This document shows, in pieces, positions 19,155 to 29,431 of a stretch of 64,000 bases of DNA. Made by a program: the position numbers and the translations under genes. The stretch is from positions 1-64,000 of the forward strand of contig CAVSWT010000006.1 of the NCBI GenBank assembly GCA_963731745.1, given 5' to 3'. The stretch comes from CAVSWT01 sp963731745. GTDB taxonomy: Bacteria > Bacteroidota > Ignavibacteria > Ignavibacteriales > Ignavibacteriaceae. The stretch's first letter is position 1, and every line of letters starts with the position of its first letter. The notes below the pieces were generated by a model. The model was not told where the DNA came from. It saw nothing but the letters and a program-made list of their open reading frames with translations, and did not search any database.

Positions 19155-20228
19155 TTACTTCACGGCAACATCCCAAACTTTGGACCGGCGCGATTTTCCT
19201 GCCGGGCCTTCCACCCAAAGCACGACGATATATTTTCCAGCTTCTTTGTATTTATGAATCGGATTTTGTTCTTCGGAAGTTGTTCCATCACCAAAATCCC
19301 ATTTCCATGAAATAACCTTCCCTTCCGACTGATCGATAAAAGCCACCAAGCGTCTATCCATATCTACTACTTTAAATGACCAGTCAGCTTGAATTGGTTT
19401 CTTAAATTCATCTTCAAGCGGCATCAATTTAAATGGTAAGAGGGATGAAGCATTTCCATACATTGTATGTTCTTTAGACAAATTCCAAAAACCATTATTG
19501 TTTTTTTTGTTGACGTCGTCGTAATCGATGATTGCCCAGCACAAACCTATATTTTTATTTTCAGTCAGAATAGATTTCACAGCGCGCGACGGATCATTGC
19601 CTGCATAATCAAACGGCGTGATCCAAAATTCCAGAGTTAATTTACCGGATTCTCCCGGTTTAAAATTGTATCTGCAAGCAGAGTTGGCGTACGGCAATTC
19701 CTTAATCCACGGTTGACTGCCCCACACCAAAGTCCAATCCTTTCCCACTGCAGGTGTGAATATATGATAATTCTGAGCGTGAACACCATGAAATGAAAAG
19801 TATGCGTCCATGTTGTTTAAATTCTTATTGGGATGAAAACGGTCAATAAACGGCCCGCCCGATTGATCGCCATCCACAACCAGTTCAAAGGTATCGTTAT
19901 GCAAATCAGGTAATGCGAAATCCCAGTAATCATCGTAAGCTTCATATAAAAAATATAGATAGTTCATACCTTTCACCCAGCCAACTTTCACCTTTACATC
20001 CAGATTTTTAGGATCAGGACTTTCGTGCTTGCGGCTGTCGTCCCACAATTGATCCATGCCAACGGTATAACTATCGGGTACAATATTCCAATCATCAGCA
20101 TTTCCATCAATCTGCGGAATTTGATTGGCAGGAAACTGAAAGATTTTGTAACTGCGTTTTTCCTGGGCGTGTGAATTCTGAATCAGAAAAAATAAAACTA
20201 TAACATAAACAGCTTTTTTAAATTTCAT
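19155..20228 (-). CDS. Secreted CBM9-like / PKD domain protein, 357 aa
   Basis: After a signal peptide (ending NSHAQ), residues about 30-265 look like a CBM9/DOMON-type carbohydrate-binding beta-sandwich (IPQIDGNADDWN, LYFLYEAYDDYWDF, DTFELVVDGDQSGG, LTLEFWITPFDYAG). Residues about 270-357 form a PKD module (WKWDFGDGTTSEEQNP, YIVVLWVEGPAG). No catalytic motif is visible, so a role in binding pectic fragments or holding partners is likely. It is flanked by PL22 and an Ldh-family oxidoreductase on the same strand. Confidence 0.75.
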   Translation of the reverse strand: MKFKKAVYVIVLFFLIQNSHAQEKRSYKIFQFPANQIPQIDGNADDWNIVPDSYTVGMDQLWDDSRKHESPDPKNLDVKVKVGWVKGMNYLYFLYEAYDDYWDFALPDLHNDTFELVVDGDQSGGPFIDRFHPNKNLNNMDAYFSFHGVHAQNYHIFTPAVGKDWTLVWGSQPWIKELPYANSACRYNFKPGESGKLTLEFWITPFDYAGNDPSRAVKSILTENKNIGLCWAIIDYDDVNKKNNNGFWNLSKEHTMYGNASSLLPFKLMPLEDEFKKPIQADWSFKVVDMDRRLVAFIDQSEGKVISWKWDFGDGTTSEEQNPIHKYKEAGKYIVVLWVEGPAGKSRRSKVWDVAVK

Positions 20229-20331
20229 TTTATCTCTGTGTTAAAGTTTTAGTTTGCTGTCATTGATTTCCGAATTATACATTTGAATTATTTAAAATCT
20301 TTTATCTTCCTTTTATTTCAGCAAATCTTTT

Positions 20332-21351
20332 CTAAGCTGAAAGTCTTATTATTTTTTGCCATACACTTTCGTTTACAGGGATTCCCGCTTTCAAATTTTT
20401 AGCTCTTCTAAGTGAACTCTGTTCACCGGGATAATAAATCTTATCTCCAAACTTCATCGGCTCTACATCGCGGGTATAATTGATAATATCGTTGATGAGA
20501 TTTTGCTGTAATTCTTCATCTCCAAAAATCTTTGGATAAATACATAGATAGACCTGGGAGATTCCAGATTCAAATTCTTTTAAACTGATTTTATAAGTAG
20601 AATCTCCTGCAGATAATAATGCGGCTAACATATCCAAAACCATAGAAAGAGCCGAGCCTTTCCAGTATCCTATTGGTAATCCACGTTCTTTCAATAATAT
20701 TTTATTAGGATCTTTGCTCAGCTGATTATTTTCATCCCAACCTCCAAAGTAAGGTAGCTTTTCCCCTCTAAGCTTATACTGGTCAATCTTTCCAAAAGCG
20801 AACTGGGAGAGCGCCATATCCAACACAATATTACCTTGTTCTCTCGGTATTGAAATAACAAATGGGTTATTTCCAATTCTGCTCTCTTTACCACCCCATG
20901 GAGGCATATTTGGAATTGTATTTGTAAAAAGAATAGAAATACAACCAGCATTTGCTGCCTGGCTTCCGTAAGTTCCTCCTCTCATCCAGTGATTTGTATT
21001 GCGCAATGCGACCAATCCCATTCCATGTTTTTTTGCCAACTCTACAGCTCGATTTGTACATATGGTTGCATTGACAATTCCCGGACCAAGCTTGCCATCC
21101 CATCTTTCTATGTTCCCAAAAGTTTCTACTTTTTCTGCTTCGGCTTCAGGTTTAACCAAGCCTTTTTCAACATATTCAAGAAACAAAGGGACACGGTTTA
21201 TCCCATGAGAACTCACTCCTACTAAAGAGCTCTCTGTAAATGTATTGGCTAATAATATTGCTTTGTCTTCAGTGAAATTTTTCTTTACAAACAATTTAAA
21301 AAGTACATCATTCATTTCATCGAATGAAATATTCTTGACTTGTTCTTTCAT
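20332..21351 (-). CDS. Ldh-family oxidoreductase, 3-dehydro-L-gulonate 2-dehydrogenase-like
   Basis: A 339-residue cytosolic protein of the malate/L-sulfolactate/diketogulonate reductase (Ldh2) family. Marks are SSHGINRVP near residue 52, DGKLGPGIVNATICT, LRNTNHWMRGGTYG with the catalytic histidine, and the C-terminal RGLPIGYWKGSALSMVLDMLAALLS. The closest functional type appears to be 3-dehydro-L-gulonate (2,3-diketo-L-gulonate) 2-reductase, as in YiaK/DlgD, which uses NAD(P)H. It lacks a signal peptide although all its neighbours are secreted, so it probably handles a keto-uronate produced after uptake of pectic fragments. That assignment is an inference from position. Confidence 0.82.
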   Translation of the reverse strand: MKEQVKNISFDEMNDVLFKLFVKKNFTEDKAILLANTFTESSLVGVSSHGINRVPLFLEYVEKGLVKPEAEAEKVETFGNIERWDGKLGPGIVNATICTNRAVELAKKHGMGLVALRNTNHWMRGGTYGSQAANAGCISILFTNTIPNMPPWGGKESRIGNNPFVISIPREQGNIVLDMALSQFAFGKIDQYKLRGEKLPYFGGWDENNQLSKDPNKILLKERGLPIGYWKGSALSMVLDMLAALLSAGDSTYKISLKEFESGISQVYLCIYPKIFGDEELQQNLINDIINYTRDVEPMKFGDKIYYPGEQSSLRRAKNLKAGIPVNESVWQKIIRLSA

Positions 21352-21390
21352 TTATCTACATTACTAAATCAGATGTAAAACAATAATTTT

Positions 21391-22122
21391 TCATTTCAGT
21401 TTAAACACTTTAAAATTATCTAGTTCCTGATGCGACTTCACTGTTCGAAAACCAAAGTAACCTTCGGTCAATGGCTTTTCATCTCTAAATGAAAAATATT
21501 GTTCACTATTTACAAAATATTTTGTGGTTCCGTTGTAAACTATAATTTGAATAAAATAATTTTTGTTTGGTTTAAGTAAATGCTGTTTATCTTGCAGATC
21601 AAATAAAAGTTTTCGTTCTCCATTGCCCAGATATTTCCGAAAACGGGTGGTGGTGTTGCTATTTCCGCCAATGCCGGCATAATAAAGCTGCAGTGAATCA
21701 TATTCCGAAAAAATTCCGCTGCGGGTAAAAACATTCTCTCGAAAAGGATCTGTCGCCATCCAGAATTGATTAAGATCCGATAAGCGGTCGTTGTGTCCGT
21801 CATTCATAATCACTTTTCGATCATACTCAATTAAAATATTTCCGGATAGCTTTTTTTTGAACCAGATAGTTGCCCCATGATCAACATTAATAATTAATTT
21901 TCCATTTTTAATTTCAACTTTGGAATTTGGTGATTCCGGCGTTTCCACTTTCCAATCATTCATATTTTGATCAAAATTATCTTGATAAAGGAGTCTATCC
22001 TTGATGTACTGTTCAATCGAGTTTGTATCCAGAACACCTTGTGCATGTAAATTAATCTGACATATTGCTGAATAGAGAAAGTAACAGATGATCGTAAGTA
22101 TACTATAACTTAATTGCTTCAT
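21391..22122 (-). CDS. DUF6250-like secreted protein (LamG-type fold), 243 aa
   Basis: A signal peptide (cut near INLHAQ) precedes a compact beta-sandwich with the blocks LLYQDNFDQNMNDWKVE, DHGATIWFKKKLSGNILIEY, DLNQFWMATDPF, YYAGIGGNSNTTTRFRKY and EGYFGFRTVKSHQELDNFKVF. This resembles the DUF6250 family and, more distantly, YesU-type proteins of Bacillus rhamnogalacturonan clusters. It could be a lyase, a hydrolase of novel type or a binding protein; no catalytic residues can be named. It is 15 bases downstream of the DUF4861 gene and likely co-transcribed. Confidence 0.65.
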   Translation of the reverse strand: MKQLSYSILTIICYFLYSAICQINLHAQGVLDTNSIEQYIKDRLLYQDNFDQNMNDWKVETPESPNSKVEIKNGKLIINVDHGATIWFKKKLSGNILIEYDRKVIMNDGHNDRLSDLNQFWMATDPFRENVFTRSGIFSEYDSLQLYYAGIGGNSNTTTRFRKYLGNGERKLLFDLQDKQHLLKPNKNYFIQIIVYNGTTKYFVNSEQYFSFRDEKPLTEGYFGFRTVKSHQELDNFKVFKLK

Positions 22123-22137
22123 GAAATTATTATTTTT

Positions 22138-23439
22138 TTATTTGATTGTTACTTCTATTTTTGCCGAAAGTTGTTTCACTAAATTTTCTATATAACTTTT
22201 AAAATACTCCGGATCTTTGAAACGCTTGTCGCTTATCTCCCATCCTGCGGCGGCATAATAAGTAACAGGTTTATTATTTTCAACTTTCAATTTTGCAAGA
22301 AATGTATTACTAAGCTGACCAGTTTTTGGAGCTTCTATATAACCAAGATATAATTCACGCGGAACAATAAGTGCTAATCCAAGCCACCATTGACGGTCAT
22401 AAGTTTGCATATCATGCGTCAGTAAAACCTGCCATTGATCATTTACAGAGAATTCTTGAAGAGGATTTTGGTTATTACTATTAACCAGGCCGATGATAAG
22501 ATCTTCATCGCCCTTTAATCCGGAAAACTTAACGGTATTTTGATAAGCATACATCCCCGGCCATATGCTAGTGTTTTCATCTACCTGGTAATTTCGGCTA
22601 TCATCCGGATGCCAGTTTTCATAATGATAACTTAATACAGATTTGACCGGACCTTCAGCCGCAATGTGGAAAAGGGTCTTTTCAACATTATTAATTGAAT
22701 CATCAACTGTTACTCCGAGCCGAAACAGTTTATCATCGGCCATCAATCCATAACCTCCAATTCCGACTGAGTTACCGACAGAGAGAATATCCCGCCCCCA
22801 ATCAGCCATAACATGATAATTATCTTCCACTGCACCCTGCGCATTTATACCCACATCTTCAGGGGACATGAATGAGGCTGTCTTTCCAAATAAATCTTTT
22901 GCGTTGCGTCCATCCAAGTAATGACGAAATCCAATTTTATCATTTTCCCAGGAAGGGCCATCAGTTTGATATCGCTGAAAGCCGATGCTTTTTGGTAAGT
23001 CTTTGGCATATAAAGTCTCACTGACAGCAGGTTCAACCGGTATATCGGCAGAACTGCGTTTTCCAAAACGGGCGCTTGTACGCACAACATATTTGGGGTT
23101 CTCATTCACCCATTGTAAAGAATAAGATTGCATTTCGTTTGCCGGCAAATCTACCACAAAAAACAGTTCGTCCCATTGTTTGTCGCCGTTCAGATCATCC
23201 AACTGTGAATCAATTGTATCTCCTTTGGCAGAAATAATCAACGGATAAGCATCAGCATGCGGCAAATCAGGTAGCTGTGACCTATTGATAGAAACAGCTT
23301 TATCGGTCAAATTGATGGAAGATGTATTAGTTAAAGAGATATCCGTTTTTTTAGAGGTGGTTTGACACTGGCTGAAAAGAAAAATTAGAACCAATGCAAT
23401 ACTTATCTTAATCAGAAATATTTTCTTTATTTTGATCAA
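22138..23439 (-). CDS. DUF4861 lipoprotein, 433 aa
   Basis: The N-terminus is a lipoprotein signal with a plausible lipobox (LFLFSQC, cysteine near residue 25), so it should be membrane-anchored in the periplasm or at the cell surface. The body matches the DUF4861 pattern: DLNGDKQWDELFFVVDLPANE, GPSWENDKIGFRHYLDGRNAKD, YHVMADWGRDIL, GPVKSVLSYHYENW and YYAAAGWEIS. DUF4861 proteins occur in uronic-acid polysaccharide loci, and their biochemical role is not firmly established. The gene sits 4 bases after PL26, which indicates tight co-expression with the exo-rhamnogalacturonan lyase. Confidence 0.75.
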   Translation of the reverse strand: MIKIKKIFLIKISIALVLIFLFSQCQTTSKKTDISLTNTSSINLTDKAVSINRSQLPDLPHADAYPLIISAKGDTIDSQLDDLNGDKQWDELFFVVDLPANEMQSYSLQWVNENPKYVVRTSARFGKRSSADIPVEPAVSETLYAKDLPKSIGFQRYQTDGPSWENDKIGFRHYLDGRNAKDLFGKTASFMSPEDVGINAQGAVEDNYHVMADWGRDILSVGNSVGIGGYGLMADDKLFRLGVTVDDSINNVEKTLFHIAAEGPVKSVLSYHYENWHPDDSRNYQVDENTSIWPGMYAYQNTVKFSGLKGDEDLIIGLVNSNNQNPLQEFSVNDQWQVLLTHDMQTYDRQWWLGLALIVPRELYLGYIEAPKTGQLSNTFLAKLKVENNKPVTYYAAAGWEISDKRFKDPEYFKSYIENLVKQLSAKIEVTIK

Positions 23440-23443
23440 TTTT

Positions 23444-26197
23444 TTATTCCTCGTTTAGTGCTTTAATTTCTTTTGCATTTTGTATGACGGGATTGTCTTC
23501 AGGAAGCTGATCCCCAACTAACTGCAGCAATTCAATAGCATTCAAACACCACTGCGCTGTGTTGTTAGTTGAAACTCCTCTCACTTCATATATTGGTTGA
23601 AGACTTTGAATACCATTAAATTTTTTCATTGTGAAATCTGTATGATAATATCTGGCTTTGGCATTAAAAAATTCATCCCAAGCCCTTGCAGCATATTTTT
23701 TGTCACCAGTTACATTAGCATAATAAGCTGGAAGTCGGGCATACCATGAACCAGGATCTCCCAACTTCACTTTTCTGCCAAACTCTTTTTCAATTTCTTC
23801 TTCAGGAGCTGCATATAATTTGCAGAACTGCAGCCAGAGTTTATTCCATTTTTTATTTTGAAGAAGATGCGTTAATTCAAAAGCCACTTCCGGTCCTCCC
23901 ATTAAAACAGACAAATGAGCAGAACCAATATCATTTTCATTTAGACGATATAACTTATAAGTTTTAGGATCATATCCAAAGGCAGCATCTTTCCCGGAAA
24001 AGAAACCATACGGCATTTCATACAGACTGTTTACACCAGCCATAATCCTTTCTCTATATTTTGTGTTGCCGGTACGTTCCCATTCAGTCATCCAATTACC
24101 GACTAATGCCAGCCAATCCGGGCCGACACGAACATGCGTTGGGTATTCACTTTTTTTGAGAATCAAACGAAGCGGATCAATCTTTCCTATCGCCTCATTT
24201 GAGGCTTCAGCAGAAGCATGCATTAAATCTCCGGTGCGTTCATCCGTTGTTAAATAATAATAAAAACGGCCTAGAGCAGCCTGAGAAATGCGCACCTCTT
24301 TAGCTCCCCCGCCCCAATGAATAACATTGTGTCTTGATCCTAGCCCATTAAAACGTCCAAGATGATAAACATCAACTTCACCGGTGTGACGTGTCATAGC
24401 CTCAGCCATGCGGAAAATTTCTTCATTGCCGGATCGCAAATAACTATACCACAGCCACATGTTGGGCATTAACTCAGTATTATCCCAGGCAAAACCTCCC
24501 ATATCATATTTCCATGTATGCCTATCTTGATCATAGCTATGTCGTATATCTCCATAATTCCAGAATCCATACCAATGCCTCTGATCTACTTCCAAATTAT
24601 AATATTTAAATGCTTTATCTAGTTGATCTTCTATCCAGCGCTTTCCTTTTGTGCTGGAGTCGGGTAAACTCCATTCACCGAAAACCGGAATGCTATGAAT
24701 GTATTCAGGAGAAAAAGTAAGCAAAGGTGGTTTATTACCTTGCTGAACAATTTTATCCAAGGTTTCATAGGAAGGGACATTAGCTGAGGGAAACAACATA
24801 ATTTCAGTTGTTCGTCCCACGCCGGTTGCTGTGCTGAATCCCGGCTGAACATCTTCGTAACTGGCAGTGAGACCATGCCCCCATGCGAGAGTATCATAAT
24901 GCCGCATGTCCATTTCTTCAGCCTCGGGCGGCCAAAGCCAGGCTTTTATTTGAGCTGTATCTGTTTTCACATTATTAATTTCCAGTTCTGAAGGAAACGA
25001 TTGCCAAAAGTTTTTGACACAAATAGCCAAACCTCCTGAAACATCACCAACAAACGCCATCCCATCAGAACGTTTACCGTAGCCGGCATCAATCCATGTA
25101 CTTTTATCGTTTGTTCTTTTTTTTATTTGAAATCCATCTGCATTCAATTGTTCCAGTTTAAAATCATTCCAGCTTGCCCAATGATCAATGAGAGATTGCT
25201 GCTGCTCGGAGAAAGTTTCGCGCTCAGCAATACGCTCTCCAGTTAGCTGTTTTGCATACAAATCATTTCTAAAATCAAGCGGCCTTCTTCCATTTAGAGG
25301 TTCACAAGGTTCATCCCACAGCCTGCCACTGTCTCCTGAAAATCGGATGTGACGGTTGTATAACTGTTCATCCATAGGGACATCAAAGACTAATCCTAAT
25401 CCGCGAATAAAATCTTTTTGCTGATCGCCGTCATAAATAATCGTATGCACCATCCGAATCGATTGCTGCCTTGCATAAAAATATAATCTAACAATAAACG
25501 GCAGCCAACTACGCCCGCCTGATTCAGACATGTGCTTGCCTTCAATTTTTAATACAACTCTTACAGGCCCATTTTGTTCAACAGTTACTTTATCTATATT
25601 TCCAATAAACTTTTCTTTAGAAGGCTGAGAGCCCAATTCGTTACTTGGTCCATTTTGCAGAATACAAATCAATCTTCCGCCGGTAGAAATCTCTTTTCCA
25701 TCAATTTTAATGAAACGAATAAGCTGCTCACCTTGTTTGGGTACATCACATTGAATGACGCCGGTATTCACCAAAACATCAGAATCAGTTTCTTTTATAT
25801 TGACTTTTATTTTTGAGTTAATTTCGACGGGTGTTTTAACAGGTTCCAGTTCGAAAGTTGTCCCAGCATTCGAATCAACTACCGTACTTAAGCCCACCCA
25901 TTTTAATGATCCATCGGGCCAGTAAGCCATTGGCCATGATTGTATAGGCAATGCTTTGCCAAGATCATTTTTTAATGTAAAGCTTGCGGATGTATCTATC
26001 TTTCCTTCAGGCAGAGGAACGCCCCAACTCACTCCAGTGGATAGTGAAGGTGGTGCACTTCCAAGCCACGACAATTTAATTCGATTGCCATCTTGTGCAA
26101 AAATTGAAGTATAGACAGTAAAGAAAATTATTAGTGCCCACCCAAAAGCAATCAAAGAATTTCTTTTTTCAAAATGAAAAATATTTTGTGGTTTCAT
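23444..26197 (-). CDS. PL26 exo-rhamnogalacturonan lyase-like protein, 917 aa
   Basis: A large secreted enzyme (signal peptide cut near SIFAQ) of the PcRGLX/YetA type. N-terminal beta domains contain FTLKNDLGKALPIQSWPMAYWPDGSLKWVGLS. The central part has IKVNIKETDSDVLVNTGVIQC and RMVHTIIYDGDQQKDFIRGLG. The C-terminal (alpha/alpha) part has RHWYGFWNYGDIRHSYD, WDNTELMPNMWLWYSYLRSG and HVRVGPDWLALVGNWM. The Penicillium enzyme of PL26 cuts rhamnogalacturonan I from its end by beta-elimination, releasing an unsaturated galacturonosyl-rhamnose. The following GH105 fits as the next step. It leads the tight group PL26-DUF4861-DUF6250-Ldh. Confidence 0.85.
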   Translation of the reverse strand: MKPQNIFHFEKRNSLIAFGWALIIFFTVYTSIFAQDGNRIKLSWLGSAPPSLSTGVSWGVPLPEGKIDTSASFTLKNDLGKALPIQSWPMAYWPDGSLKWVGLSTVVDSNAGTTFELEPVKTPVEINSKIKVNIKETDSDVLVNTGVIQCDVPKQGEQLIRFIKIDGKEISTGGRLICILQNGPSNELGSQPSKEKFIGNIDKVTVEQNGPVRVVLKIEGKHMSESGGRSWLPFIVRLYFYARQQSIRMVHTIIYDGDQQKDFIRGLGLVFDVPMDEQLYNRHIRFSGDSGRLWDEPCEPLNGRRPLDFRNDLYAKQLTGERIAERETFSEQQQSLIDHWASWNDFKLEQLNADGFQIKKRTNDKSTWIDAGYGKRSDGMAFVGDVSGGLAICVKNFWQSFPSELEINNVKTDTAQIKAWLWPPEAEEMDMRHYDTLAWGHGLTASYEDVQPGFSTATGVGRTTEIMLFPSANVPSYETLDKIVQQGNKPPLLTFSPEYIHSIPVFGEWSLPDSSTKGKRWIEDQLDKAFKYYNLEVDQRHWYGFWNYGDIRHSYDQDRHTWKYDMGGFAWDNTELMPNMWLWYSYLRSGNEEIFRMAEAMTRHTGEVDVYHLGRFNGLGSRHNVIHWGGGAKEVRISQAALGRFYYYLTTDERTGDLMHASAEASNEAIGKIDPLRLILKKSEYPTHVRVGPDWLALVGNWMTEWERTGNTKYRERIMAGVNSLYEMPYGFFSGKDAAFGYDPKTYKLYRLNENDIGSAHLSVLMGGPEVAFELTHLLQNKKWNKLWLQFCKLYAAPEEEIEKEFGRKVKLGDPGSWYARLPAYYANVTGDKKYAARAWDEFFNAKARYYHTDFTMKKFNGIQSLQPIYEVRGVSTNNTAQWCLNAIELLQLVGDQLPEDNPVIQNAKEIKALNEE

Positions 26198-26297
26198 GGT
26201 TCTCTCTTTATCATAATTTAGTAATCAAAATAAAACAATGCCGATACAATTTTTGTGTTAATATGTATGTTCGTATTCAACTGCAATTAAAATGTTC

Positions 26298-29200
26298 TTA
26301 TTCAATTTTAAGTTCATGTTTTTGGACAACATAATTATCATAATAACCAATTGAAAAATTTTTCAATTCAGGAACGATGTTCCCGGTGCCGCCAGGACGC
26401 ATTACAAAGACTAACGAATTTTTATCTTTCAACCAACCTTGAGGAATATAAAAATCATTTTGAGGCCCTACAGCAAAATAGAGTCCAAGCAATTTTCCAT
26501 TCAGCCATATTTGTAGATCTCCGGATGATGCAACATGAATTTTTAATGGTGTAATCCAGTTCTTTATTTTGATGGACCTTCAAAGCTAGGTACGGTACCA
26601 TGTAATACCTAAATTTGGATTTGGGGCTATCTGATTTTTTTAGCACATCTCCACTCTGAATCATCATAGTCAGGTTTTTGCCAACCGTTTAGTTTCCCGT
26701 TTGATGATGCATGATAAGTAAATTGATTAAGCTTTAACGGCGCTGCCTTACCATATTCAAACTCAATCGGACCGATTATACCTCCTCTGCCTTTTTCATT
26801 TTCAACATACACAGCAATTAAATTATTTCCTGACTTAACAGCGCCTTTTACTGAAATTTCAAAAGGGCCGTCCCATCCATTATGTTTATATTTAAATACC
26901 TGCTTTCCGTTTGCATAAATTGTGGTGCTGCGACTAATACCTTCAAAAATTAATCTCGGATCATTACCTGCTTCTTCGGAAGTTAAATCAATTTTTTTTC
27001 TATACCAGGAACCAACTTGCTTATCATTACGAGTTTCATGTGCATTATAACTCGGTTCAAAATTCATCCAATTAGAATCATTGTATCCAGCATGGGTTTC
27101 AGAAGGATTTGATTCCGGCTGCTCATTCATCTGAACTAAATATTTCCAATCTGTTAATTGTTGATATTGTTTAGGTGCTAATACGGTAAGTGATTTAATT
27201 CCTTTTTTCTCTTCCATAAAACCGAAGTTTGGCCTTCCCTTATTCTCATAAATTATTTTTATATCATGTGTACCTTTTGATAAATTTATTTCCGAGAAAT
27301 CGTTGAAAGTATTTCCTGTTAAATCTTGTACCAATTTTCCATCAATGTAAATCGAATGCCAATCGTTAGAATAATAACTCGCTTTCAATAGTTGCTTGTC
27401 TTTTAATTCGAACTTTCCTTTATAAATGAAATAGCCGTTCTGATATTCATCTAAACTATCAAGAGTTGGATAAACTCCATCGATATATGATATATTTTTA
27501 AAGTCTGAGTTATTTTCAATCGCGTCATCTTCCTTAAAACGAATTTGTCCATAATTAATTTCTGGTGCGGGAATCTCCGGTGTATCCATTGTAAAATTAA
27601 TTACATTATCTTTTGGTGTTGCAGAGTAATTAATGGATTTCCCATCTAAAAGAATTTTATTTACACCTCCAGTTGTAATTAAAGAGAATTTATTTTTACC
27701 TGGCTTGGTTTGTAATTCAATACTACTACCATTTTGAGCATCCGGTATCGTTAAATAAGAATCAGACAATAGAACACCTCTACCCTTATTTAAATTCAAT
27801 GCGCTTGAGCGCGGCTCGATCTCTGGAGATTAATAACACATAAATATTATTCCAAAAGTATAAACTGTCCTGAGAAAGTATTTTTTCAGAAAAAATATTT
27901 GAATCTAAATCCATTATTGCTTTTTGGCCAGGAGAGCCGTACGCAACTAAAAGCGCTTTATCTATTATATTCAGTCAAAGCAGATAATTGAACATTGCTG
28001 TAATTAAGAATTCCGCGTCCAGGCAATGGTAGGTCAATTGGTAAAAAGTAAGTATCAAGTGAATCTATTGAAACAGGAATATTTATAGGATTCTTATCCG
28101 GCATTTTAATTTCAATATTTGCATTCTGCAACTCAGCCAGATTTATTCCGTACAAATAAAAAGCCTACACTTCCATCCGAAAGAAGTATTGTTTCAAGTT
28201 CCTGATTATCAGATTTTGCACCGTCATTAATTTCATGACTATTTGCTAAATAAGGGTTCGAGTATTTTAAAAAGTCACCAATTAATTTCACAGAATAATA
28301 TTTCTCCCATAAGCCTCCGCATTCGGTAATTGGTGCGGTGTAATCATAGCTTGTTGTTTTTTCTTTTCCTGCCCAATAATCGAAATTTGTACCTCCGTAC
28401 AGCATGTAATAATTCAATCCCTTGATACCCTGAGCAATAACATATTTAGTTAAAGCATTAATCTGATCAGCACTTAATCTATTTACTTGTCTAACACTAC
28501 TATCGCCTATTCCTGTAAACCATCCGCCCTGTAATTCAGTAAAAATAGGCGGTGCATTCTGCTGTTGTTCTTCAAGCAACTTTATTCTTTCGAAAACTCC
28601 TTTGATATTCCATCCGGGATAAGCATTTACTGCGTCCATGATTTGAGAGAAAACTGAATCGGTATTGTTGCGTACTTGTTTTGTCCAACATGTTATAACA
28701 GGAATATCAATGTCGTTTTGAATAACAGTTTGATATAAAGATTTAATATATTTTACTTTCTGTGAGTCAGGTACTTCGTAGTAATCGTATTCATTTTCAA
28801 TTTGTAAGAGAATTATATTACCGCCATTAGTTATCAAGTGTTTGCGAATTAACGGCAACACTTCGTTGAACCAATGCTTAGACCAATATAAATCCTGAGA
28901 TGATGCAGTTCTAAATCCGACATCTTTTCCTGCCAGCCAACGCGGGAAACCACCTACATCCCACTCTGCACAAATATATGGACCGGGCCGGATTATAACA
29001 TATAATCCCATACGTTTGCATTCTTTTAGAAAGTCATCAAGCATTGAAAGATCAAGCTGATCCTTTTTTTGTTCGTGAAAATTCCATGGTACATAGGTAT
29101 CAACAGTATTGAATCCTGCTGCTTTTATTTTTTGCAGTATATCAGTCCACTCGCCCGGATCGCATCTAAAGTAGTGAAAACTTCCGCTGTAAATAAAAGT

Positions 29201-29341
29201 TTCTTTCCTGTTTATATAAAAGGTATTATTATCATAACGAATGATTTCAGGATGATAAAATTTTGGTTTTAATTCTGTATCAGAGTCGTTTTGAATTGTT
29301 GCAGCTATAAAAAGAAGTGATAGTATAATTAAATATTTCAT
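26298..29341 (-). pseudogene. GH35 beta-galactosidase, interrupted by several frameshifts
   Basis: The first 402 codons (28133-29341) encode a signal peptide and an intact GH35 barrel: FHYFRCDPGEWTDIL, FNTVDTYVPWNFHE, IIRPGPYICAEWDVGGFPRW, acid/base Glu in LLQIENEYDYYE and nucleophile Glu in PPIFTELQGGWF. The C-terminal beta domains are split among at least four further frames (27958-28155, 26627-27799, 26455-26667, 26298-26492). Shifts lie near 28140, 27955, 27820, 26640 and 26580; for example AATAGATAAAGCG would restore the frame if one A were removed. GH35 removes terminal beta-galactose from galactan or arabinogalactan side chains. Either decayed or affected by sequencing indels. Confidence 0.8.
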
Positions 29342-29431
29342 ATAAATTTTTCATTTTTAGTTTTATGGATTTCTAAATAGTAGCAGAACAATGAGGAAAG
29401 AAGAAAACTTAATTCAAAGTATTTAATGAGA

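Noticed and set aside
28133..29341. The 402-codon GH35 part as a complete, independent enzyme
   Set aside because: It covers only the barrel; the following frames encode the expected C-terminal beta domains, so it is the first part of a longer frameshifted gene.
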